Source: Phallus indusiatus
Lineage: Eukaryota; Basidiomycota; Agaricomycetes; Phallales; Phallaceae
Direction of reading: 5' to 3'
Assembly: GCA_027605045.1 (NCBI GenBank)
Contig: JAQFWX010000038.1
Coordinates: forward strand, 186,001-250,000
Length of the DNA: 64,000 nucleotides
The notes under the pieces are model-generated. The model was given only the letters and a program-made list of their open reading frames with translations. It did not search any database and was not told where the DNA came from. Shown here one piece after another: positions 56,248 to 64,000 of the stretch. The position numbers were made by a program, and so were the translations under genes. Position 1 is the first letter of the stretch; every line of letters begins with the position of its first letter.

Positions 56248-57320
56248 CTAGAACTTGAGAAAATTTAGGGATAACAGCGAGTGAAACCAGCCGACAATCG
56301 CCCCTATAACACCTTGAATGAACCTCGCTAAGAACGCGCGTCCTCCCATTGCGATGGAATCAACGATTGCAAACCAACTGCCTTTTGTCACAGCAGCGCC
56401 CCAAAACATTCTTTGCGCCCATGCCGCAAAGGTGCCTGTATCAAGTACGCGTATTAAGGATAATGTCAACAAGTAATGAGCTGAACATAATTACCTTTCA
56501 CGGGTCCGAGAGGGCCCCAGCCGAACAAGCTGAGGAGCGGTCGCAAGAAAAGGCTAGTTGGTATTATCCAAGCTATCACGGAGGTGAGAATAACTTCAGC
56601 GAGAATAGGGTGATTATCAATTATTCTTCCTATCATATTTCAGCTGAAAAAACGCGTATGAGATGTGTAAACAACCAAAGGCATACCCGCTATTAAAAGT
56701 CCCGATCTCAGCTTTTCGTTGAGCTCCTTAAAACCCTCTCTTATACTGTCTTGTTTGTCTTGTGAAACGGTTGCAGGTATGATTTCCATGAACGACTCCT
56801 CCGCTTTTGTAAGAACGGTAGAAATTATAGCATCCCGCCGTTTCTCTCTTTCAGTTAGGTTTTGCGGCAAGTCAGCGGTGAACTCCTCCTGCATTTGGCG
56901 ATATATAACTCCACACTGATCTTCCCACTTTTCGAGAACATGATGCATATTCACTTCCGAAAAGTGTTTGTGTTCAAGAAAGTGCTTCACCATAGTCCCG
57001 AACTCATCCATTTCATTTTTGAACTCGCTGATAGCACTTGTCACGGCTGGGAGGCGTTTCGGGACGTCATCAAGACCTTGTTTTGCTTTCTGAATGACTT
57101 CTCGAGCATTTGACATAGCCCTATCCCAGAACTGTTCCAAGTCTGTTAGGGGAGAGTTGGTGGCATATTCGACTAGCACTACAAAGAAGCAACAGCGCGT
57201 CAATCCTGATATCTACCAATCATAAGGTGTCGAACCTTGCTGTGTAGTATGAGCGAAAAAAGCAGAGCGCACAACAGCGAAGCTCGATATGACCGCGACG
57301 AAACCTAGGGCAAAGCGCAT
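56248..57320 (-). CDS. Secreted helical protein with ISG12/IFI6-like C-terminus, 299 aa
   Basis: Exons 57320-57236, 57178-56687, 56629-56495 and 56435-56248 splice in phase. A signal peptide (MRFALGFVAVISSFAVVRSAFF) precedes a long amphipathic helical region (about 30-190: DLEQFWDRAMSNAREVIQKAKQG, EFKNEMDEFGTMVKHFLEHKH, REGFKELNEKLRSG). The C-terminal 90 residues are hydrophobic and Gly/Ala-rich: LFLRPLLSLFGWGPLGPVKG, TFAAWAQRMFWGAAVTKGSWFAIVDSIAMGGRAF. The PLGPVKGTFAAWAQ pattern is that of fungal ISG12 (IFI6/IFI27-like) proteins, which are expanded in mushrooms and of unknown role. Joining a secreted helical head to an ISG12 tail suggests membrane insertion after secretion, but that is inference. 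Confidence 0.75.
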
Positions 57321-57788
57321 GGTGATGGAGCTGTTGCCAAGTGGTCAAAGGGGAACAAGCAACAGATGTTTCCGTTGTTTAAGACTCCGCGATGATTTAA
57401 ATAAAGGAAAAATTCAAGTAATTAATGTGAAAAGGCCGCTGATGATCGATGTGCACTGCTTACATCGTGTTGACTTAACAGCGGTCGAAACTCGAAGACT
57501 TCCGCTCTTTGGAGTTAAAGTTTGTCCTAATTTTAGCAAAGGGACACGTGATTGAATATTATGTAATATGTTACATTCCTGTCACAAACACGTGTTTTTC
57601 AGTTCCAAGGAACTTCACTCCACCGCGCTCAATTAAGAATCCTAGCCCAATTTAGCACTTGACAGCTGTATGGAGAAGGGCATGAAAACATGCGTGACAA
57701 AAGCCACAGAGGACAAGATTCATCCCGCGATCTTGTCGCATTCGTCGGTTTTTGAAGCCTGGTCAACCATTGCCTTGACACTTGGTCG
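57321..57788. other. Divergent intergenic region
   Basis: A 470-bp gap between the ISG12-like and PalI-type genes, holding both promoters. The 88-codon frame at 57289-57555 overlaps the signal-peptide exon on the other strand and is not supported. Confidence 0.45.
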
Positions 57789-58595
57789 ATGAATCCCCTC
57801 ATCCCAACTTTCTTCTTCACGATTGTTGTTTTTGTTTTACTGTGCGTTATCATTCAAGTTCAAGTTTCCGTTCCGATTCAACTTTTTTGTGATTCACATT
57901 ACAATCACAGGATTCTAATCACTGTCTCAGCCCCATTGATACAGTCTCTTTACTTCTTGAAAGCGACTGTTCAGGATGAAACCCTCCTGTTCGGCATGTG
58001 GGGCTTTTGCTCAGATGTATCCGGATGCACTTCACCCAAGTTGGGGTACCACAGAAGCCCCGAAATTGTGCTCTGGCTAACTCAAGCTTTAGTTCTATTT
58101 CCAATTGGTATAATAATTCATTGTTTTACCAGCTTAACGGATGTGAATGAAACAGTTTATTTCTGATAGCCACCGCTTTTGCGTTCATTTGTCTGCTTGG
58201 CCTTTTCCCGTCCGCCCTCGTCTTCAGAACACGAGACACCATCTTTCCGCCACCCTTGCAAAGCCTTGCCGCTGTGCCGACCGCAATCTCTTCCGTGCTA
58301 GCTTTTATTTTCATGATCGTGTTATTTGCAGTTGCGAAATCAAAATTCGACAAGGAACCGTCAAGCAGTGCATCTTTCGGACCTCTAGTGAGTCCTTGTT
58401 CATCTTTCTAATAAGGATCTTTTTATAATATGAACATGAACGTCGTTACAGATATGGATGGCTCTCGTTGCCATGATTATCCAGATATGCGTTACATTCT
58501 ATACAGGCTGTGGATCGACATGGAGAGGGCCTCTTGGCGAATGGTCACCCCATATCAGAAACCGGAACAGTGCCGTATACACTTATACGTACTGA
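57789..58595 (+). CDS. PalI/Rim9/SUR7-type membrane protein, 226 aa
   Basis: Exons 57789-58107, 58170-58387 and 58452-58595 splice in phase. There are four hydrophobic spans: IPTFFFTIVVFVLLCVII at the start; LVLFPIGATAFAFICLLGLFP after the first splice; AAVPTAISSVLAFIFMIVLFAVA; and IWMALVAMIIQICVTFYTGC at the end. The extracellular loop has the claudin-like motif LFGMWGFCSDVSGCTSPKLGY (GxWGxC...C). PalI/Rim9 relatives act in ambient-pH sensing at the plasma membrane, SUR7 relatives in eisosomes; the sequence alone does not say which. The stretch 57855-57905 (GTTCAAG...CACAG) could be an extra in-frame intron. Confidence 0.78.
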
Positions 58596-58865
58596 TTTTT
58601 CATCTTTACAGTCCCAAAAGAATCCTTTCATGAACACACCGTATAAATGTACAACTATGATATTTGATCAATGTATTCCTGCTTGTATCCCTTCCGCACT
58701 TCTCCAATGTCGCCGTCGTTGCTTTTCGGTAGTTTCCGATGCACATGTCACGTGCATGTCACATGTCAACACGTCACCATAGCTTCTCCATCTCCTTAGT
58801 CTTGAATCCGGCTTCTATCATCTATCTGGCTTCGATGAGAATGATTGTGTTCTATCATTACTAAG

Positions 58866-58873
58866 TATATATA
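58866..58873 (+). promoter_or_regulatory. TATA box of the FAD oxidoreductase gene
   Basis: TATATATA lies about 40-47 bp upstream of the ATG at 58913. Confidence 0.5.
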
Positions 58874-58912
58874 GATGTAATAATTATCTCCCCCTTAAAA
58901 ATTCGCGCGACC

Positions 58913-60381
58913 ATGTCCTCGATTCTTCGCTCTGAAAAAACCTCCGATACCTCGAACCCCACTTTCAAAGAACGAAACATCGTGATAGTGGGAGGTGGAA
59001 TTATTGGTGTTTGCACAGCATACTACTTGGCTAAAGCTGTTAGAGACTGTCAAGACAATAGTCATCCTCCGATAGCTATAACGATTCTTGAAGCGAATGA
59101 TATAGCGAGTGGTGCGAGCGGTAAAGCAGGTGGGTAAGTTCATTTCTTTCATAGACTGCATATTATGGTAAAAGACTGATACTCAAAATCATTATGACAA
59201 GATTCCTAGCGAAAGATTGGCATTCACGAAGCACTTCGTCTCTAGGACATCTATCTTTCACTTTGCACGCGGACCTAGCGCGAGAGCTAAACGGAGAAGT
59301 GGTATATGGGTATAGACATGTCAGGTGTTTTGGCGGGGCTGTAGACATCCCAAAACAAGAGCAAGAGGGGTCTGACAATGATCAATCAGAAAAACATCCA
59401 GAACATATCGTCGATGTTCCACCCGCTCAGCCTACCCGGACACATCCTTCTCCATTACCGTCTTCTCCAGATACCCCTACATGGCTTCGTTCTCCGGAGA
59501 AGTTTTCGTTAGTAGCAGACGAAGAAACAACGGCTCAGGTTCATCCCTATCTATTCACACGAACGATATTTCAAGAGTCTCTGAAGCTAGGGGTGAAATA
59601 CGTTCAGGGACACGCGTCGAGCTGGGATCGGAAACAGGGCGTGCTAACCATTCAAGGACAAACAAATGAAGGATCCTCTGCTATACCTGCGACTACATTG
59701 ATAATAACAGCCGGACCGTGGAGTGGACGTGTAGCAAAAGAGCTGGTAGGGATCAATGTACCGATCAGCTATCTACCAGGCCATAGTCTCATTTTGCAAT
59801 CACCCACGTCGCAAGCGCACAATCAGGCTCATTCCGCTTTTATTGAGATTCAAAACAATGGAAAAGGTTCATTGGCAAAAGATATAACCCGGACACCTGA
59901 GATATTCCTACGACCGGATGGAACGATTTATGTCGCTGGTGAAAACACGGGCGCACCGCTTCCTGATGGTACGAAAGAGGCGGATGATCTGATTGATTCT
60001 GAGGCTATGGAGAAATTAAGGCAGGCTATACGTGTTTTAGGAATTGCGGGTGGAGAAGTCCGAGAACAGGTATACATTGTTTATTCAGCTTTGATCTCAA
60101 GCAGCGGTTTATTTACACCATCTGTTTTAGCTGTGTTACAGACCTTTGACCCGTCGTGGCGTCCCAATTATCGGAAAGCTGCAAGATGAAGTTTATATTG
60201 CAACTGGACATGGTCCTTGGGGCATTTCGCTCGGTCCAGGTGGGTCATCTCTCGTTAATAAAGTTCTCTCAGTTCAATGAGCATGCTTTCTATAGGGACC
60301 GGAAAAGTTCTTTGCGAGGTTGTACTAGGTCACTCTTTGAGCGCGGATATTTCGGACCTTGAGGCGAGGATGCACTTGTAA
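58913..60381 (+). CDS. FAD-dependent oxidoreductase (DAO family, Tda3-like), 427 aa
   Basis: Exons 58913-59133, 59202-60069, 60131-60239 and 60296-60381 splice in phase. The N-terminal dinucleotide fold is NIVIVGGGIIGVCTAYYLA (GxGxxG) with the ribose acid in ITILEAND. The signature ASGASGKAGGFLAKDWH spans the first splice. Later blocks are TLIITAGPWSGRVA, IFLRPDGTIYVAGE, LCYRPLTRRGVPIIGKL and the C-terminal flavin loop YIATGHGPWGISLGPGTGKVLCEVVLG. This is the D-amino-acid/sarcosine oxidase superfamily; closest layout is yeast Tda3-type putative oxidoreductases. An acidic/Pro-rich insert (about 140-185) is extra. Substrate unknown, probably an amine or amino acid. A TATATATA box lies upstream. 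Confidence 0.88.
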
Positions 60382-60593
60382 GGAATACAACGGATTATAT
60401 GAGACGGAGATTGTGGATCATTTTTCCGTTGCATAGTGGAGAAGGAGACGAGAAATTCCAAGTTCTCAACAGAATCGGCATGTACTGGTGCAGTATTAGT
60501 TAAAAGCTTAACCTTATATACAAGTTAAATATATCAGTACCATATTATTCGTATCAAAGACTATAAATATATATTTGAAATCTCATATAACAG

Positions 60594-61985
60594 TTATAGA
60601 TCATCCCACTCTCCTTCAAACTCTTTCATCTGGCGCATCATTTTAATCTCCGACTCTTGGATATGATGCACACAAACACTATTCCAGCCAATCGCTCCGT
60701 TGATTTCGTTGACGTATGCTCTGCCGGGGTAGTCATGCCATCCAAGGTCGTTGACAATAGTTGTTTCAAGTGGAGTTTCGAGAAGAAGCGGAGGGTGAAC
60801 GCGCACGGCATCGTCCCAGAAGTGGTTTGGGGGTTTTGTGAACACGTTGTGTGGTTCTGCAAAGTTATTAAGAGAAGCTAGCCAAGAACCGACCATGACG
60901 TCGTCGTATGGGTAGTGAATGTGGTGTGGGAGTGGGTATTGTGTTGCTAGTAGTGTTTGGACAAGAGAGGAACTGCAAGGGTTCGGTTGAGTATTCGAAC
61001 AACTGGCATGCATGCACTCGTTGAAAAAAGGCTACCTTAGCATGTATCCTATCCCTATCGGATATAAGAACGTCGGACCGTCAAGATAGACGTCTTCCTC
61101 TGTCGTGTCCTTTTTTTCGTCAGATACCGATGTAAGCCAATACCTCGAATGCGGAGACATTCGCGCAATGATGACTGGTTGTTCTCTCGGTTTAATGTTT
61201 CTCCCTTCGAGAACTGATGGAAGACGACGCGCCAAAGCACCGAACCGGACGAACGTGTCTGAGTCAAGTGTCATGAAGTAGTCGTAGCTCGCGTTCGAGA
61301 AGGAATTTGACTGAAAAAAAAAAAGTCATAAGCTTCCGATGAAGGTCGATAGGAATAAGACAATGCTTACCCATTTTAGACCGTGATATCTCTTTTCCGA
61401 CAACCTATACTTAGATTCTTTGAGATCCAGTATCACCATATCCCCATATTTTTGCTCTTCCTGCCTCAGTTCCTCCAACCGATGTTTATTTCCAAACCCA
61501 AACCAATTATTCGGCTTTCCAACTAAAAAGCGATAGTCAATTCGGACTTCGTTCGGACGGACGCCTCGGAACATGTTGTCCCGTATGAGCTGACGACGTT
61601 CAACTTCTTCTGAATAGGATAACACGGCAACACGTAAGGAAAGCGGTGGCTCCTCCACAGACGACGATGATGAGTTGACGAACATCCACGCCGGTCGTGA
61701 CTCCGTGTCGAAATTATATATCGGGGCTGTCCATTTTGGTCGGCGGTTTTTGGATTTACGGATGAGTATGACAAGTACGACAGTGATTGCTATAACGACC
61801 ACGATGAAGATTATTCTCAGACGGTGGGCGAGTCGGAGGTGACGAAGACCGCAGAATGATTTTTTGGACTTGCGTTTTGGGACGATATCAGATCCATCAA
61901 GGTCGTCGAAGTCGTCGATATCCTCGGGATTGGTGGGTAACTTAGTATAGTATGTATAAGGGATATACCGCTTGAGTCTGATCAT
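60594..61985 (-). CDS. GT31-type beta-galactosyltransferase-like, type II membrane protein, 422 aa
   Basis: Exons 61985-61371, 61310-61036 and 60972-60594 splice in phase. A cytosolic acidic N-terminus is followed by one membrane span (RIIFIVVVIAITVVLVILI, about 58-76), then a lumenal GT31 domain. Motifs: ERRQLIRDNMF, FLVGK, EEQKYGDMVILDLKESKYRLSEKRYHGLKW, the metal-binding DxD in FMTLDSDTFVRFG, YWLTSVSD, DGPTFLYPIGIGYML and the YPYDDVMVGSWL acidic motif. Expected in the Golgi, adding a sugar in beta linkage to glycans. A longer in-frame ATG at 62066 exists but would add a Ser/Phe-rich leader not expected for the family. Confidence 0.85.
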
Positions 61986-63040
61986 AGCGCGAGTGCGAAG
62001 GAAGGAGAAGGAGGAAGAAAAACACAAGAAGGTGCACTCTCTAGTGCTGAGGTAAAAGACTGCCAAGGCTGTAGCGATGCATCAAGAGAGGTTATGTCTC
62101 TAAGAAATGACAGCCCGTCAAAAATTACAGTTTTTGATTTGCCACTCACGCTCTCTCACGCTGTGCCGTGGGTCGTCTAGTACATCTCGCTTCTTCTTCG
62201 TTAGCGCCAAGCATTGAACCTATCAGCTACGCCGCCATTTCCGACAGAGAGCTGATGCTGTGCTAATACTGATCCTTGCCTGATCAAGTGACCATAGTAT
62301 AAATAACGTTCCTTCTGGAATCCATTTATGTTTTCTTTGAACTTCAAAATCAACCTTTATCTGCTGCTGAGGGAGGAGTGATATTCAGTTGGTACACGAG
62401 TGTTTCGCGCACTGCGAACTCAGTAGCTCCGCTTCTCCGCTTCTAGTGCACGTCCCGATAGTCGGCCTCGGGCACCATCGGACACAGCTGCCCTCAGCTA
62501 TTACCACTACTACATAATAACCACTAAGTTTACTGGTTAAAACGAGTGGGCACCATTGGATTTTAATGGATTTAATGAGCTTCGGTGTCCTAAAATTTCA
62601 CGCACGTGCGGATTTCGGAAGTTCTTGGCAATCCCTAATTCCATCATGGAAATCTTTCCAATTGCCAAACACGGTTATGTATATTCAAATGCAATTTTTT
62701 TAGAGTCAAGGTCAATGACATCGACTCAAGGTAGCTCACTCAGAGCTATTTCTTGCGAGACGTATCAACACTTCTTCCAGCTTTCATTTTGCAACGACTA
62801 TTTACATTTCCAAAACCATTCTACCTTCTTTTTATCCTGACTTCGGGTACCCTGCCTGTGGTGGATATACCATTGTTTAAGAACGACACCGATAAATTTC
62901 CCAATCAGTCAACGGCCGGTCAAGTCAACTTCCACCTCAACGTTCTGATTTCAAAAAACTCTGTATACAAAATATAGAAACAATAGGAAGAACTGGCCAC
63001 ATTGGCCCAGGGGACATGATCCTAACCCTACGTCTAGAAT
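61986..63040. other. Intergenic, no supported gene
   Basis: About 1 kb upstream of the GT31 gene and downstream of the edge gene. Frames at 62556-62840 and 62753-62977 are not supported. A CT-rich stretch near 62170-62480 may be promoter. Confidence 0.45.
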
Positions 63041-63902
63041 TCATTTTCTGCGTTTAGGCGGAGGAACTCCGGCTGCCAATGTCAATGCAATTGCTAGCTC
63101 TTCAGGACAAAGCATCCTCATAGAACGGTATCCAGTGAGTCGTGAGTTGAGAATCGAAAACCGGGATGAATCAGGTTCAACATCTGGATTCAATAACCAT
63201 AATCTGACAAATTTCTCCAACTTGCTGTTTATGAGAAAACCAAGGACGGTCTGGTTCGTTGTATTTTTATCATTTTTGTGCTCCAATCTAATAGTATTCT
63301 CCATAGCTATCACGTGTTCCCGCGGGATCTTTGACGAAATTTCCAAACACTTCCAAGGCCTTAGGGTGTAGTTCGTTGGTGAGATAGATATCAACACTAG
63401 GTGTTTTTTGACCTTTCAATATGTTCTCAACAACTGAAAGGAAGATACCCAGAATCGTAGAGACGTGGAGATTTGGCGATCCTGCTTTTCCGTGATGCGG
63501 AAATCTAAGAAAAAAAAATATTGACTTTAGAGATTTCCATGATTGATTGATTCTCACCACGTATTTTTCAGCGCTGACCGGGGTATCTACATATGAAGTC
63601 AAGCGCACGGATTTTGCCGTTAATGTTAAGATTATCGTCCGATAGATCGTTCAGCAATCTGAAAACATACTCGTTTGTTTTCTTGTCTACGCAGTTGCGA
63701 ATGCACATCTGATCAGGTCCGCCATCAAAAAGCATGAACTGACAATGTCATTGTGAGATCTCTGTTTTGTCTTGATTAACTCCTAAACCATATACTCAAG
63801 CATTAACGCGTCGCCATGAATGGCTTGTACCTGAATGAAAAGAAATACAAGGTTTGTGAAATCGAGACTTACAATGTGCAAGTATCCATAAGGTTTAGTC
63901 AT
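63041..63902 (-). CDS. Putative metallo-beta-lactamase-fold protein (uncertain model)
   Basis: The start ATG at 63902 reads MTKPYGYLHI; the next exons read VQAIHGDALMLEYM and FMLFDGGPDQMCIRNCVDKK, then LLNDLSDDNLNINGKIRALDF. A following exon reads FPHHGKAGSPNLHVSTILGIFLSVVENIL, SVDIYLTNELHPKALEVFGNFVKDPAG, and the last ends KLEKFVRLWLLNPDVEPDSSRFSI ... KRRK. The GDALMLEY/LFDGGP pair and FPHHG recall the ComEC/Rec2-type metallo-beta-lactamase fold, but the HxHxDH metal motif is not present in what I can read. The splice near 63555-63590 needs either a GC donor or a one-base change, so the gene may be damaged. It reads away from the right edge of the window. Confidence 0.4.
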
Positions 63903-64000
63903 AGAGATGTGCAGTGCAGCGAATGGTCAAATTAGTCGCTGAGACTTAAACGTTAAACATTCCCAGTATGGTAGATAGCAAAGATGACGGAAAATACCGA

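Noticed and set aside
57895..57925. Short resemblance (ATTACAATCAC..GGATTCT) to 12118-12140
   Set aside because: About 25 bp in one direction with no extension; chance match in AT-rich DNA.

Overview
This is nuclear DNA of a filamentous basidiomycete, most likely an Agaricomycete. Introns are dense and short (about 50-75 bp, GT..AG). Several gene families are typical of mushroom-forming fungi: three DUF6533 membrane proteins, a Ser/Thr-rich secreted protein with a Cys-rich tail, a prolyl-4-hydroxylase-like 2OG oxygenase and a secreted ISG12-like protein. Chromodomain Ty3/gypsy elements are also present. No rRNA, tRNA or CRISPR array was seen. Exon boundaries below are manual splicings, accepted when splice sites, reading phase and family motifs agreed.

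Region 1 (1-6292) is a nest of LTR retrotransposons. Element A (integrase, broken chromodomain, an extra 3' ORF, polypurine tract, 320-bp 3' LTR) sits inside the RNase H domain of element B. A 320-bp solo LTR of the A family lies in B in opposite orientation with a perfect 5-bp target duplication; removing it restores B's frame. Next comes a 3' remnant of an FMN-dependent 2-hydroxyacid dehydrogenase (6517-7145).

Region 2 (7.4-26.5 kb) is mostly ordinary genes: DUF6533 protein 1 (+), a SAM methyltransferase (-), a class C beta-lactamase-like serine hydrolase (-) with a decayed 3' copy beside it, Spt2 (-), a RING protein (+), DUF6533 protein 2 (-) and a 10-exon cytochrome P450 (-).

Region 3 (27.2-35.9 kb) is a large inverted duplication. 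Two arms of about 2.5 kb each carry the same secreted-protein gene (identical exon lengths) and an unrecognised ORF facing it. The arms flank about 3.7 kb that holds a GPR1/FUN34/SatP-type acetate transporter gene and a short fragment copied from the 3' end of the RING gene at 21.2 kb.

Region 4 (36.9-41.1 kb) is a four-layer insertion. A 2OG-Fe(II) oxygenase gene is split by a LINE-derived element that encodes only an ORF1/Gag-like zinc-knuckle protein and ends in a hairpin plus (CA)n. That ORF1 is itself split by two solo LTRs of different families. Every insertion has clean target duplications, and removing each restores the frame.

Region 5 (41.3-64 kb) holds a transglutaminase-like protein, DUF6533 protein 3, an MBD4-type DNA glycosylase, a zinc-finger putative regulator, a small conserved-looking protein, the ISG12-like secreted protein, a PalI/SUR7-type membrane protein, an FAD amine/amino-acid oxidase-like enzyme, a GT31 glycosyltransferase and an unresolved gene at the right edge. 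Apart from the transposons the genes do not form one pathway. The strongest novelty candidates are the hairpin-array LTRs, the ORF1-only LINE derivative and the inverted duplication.
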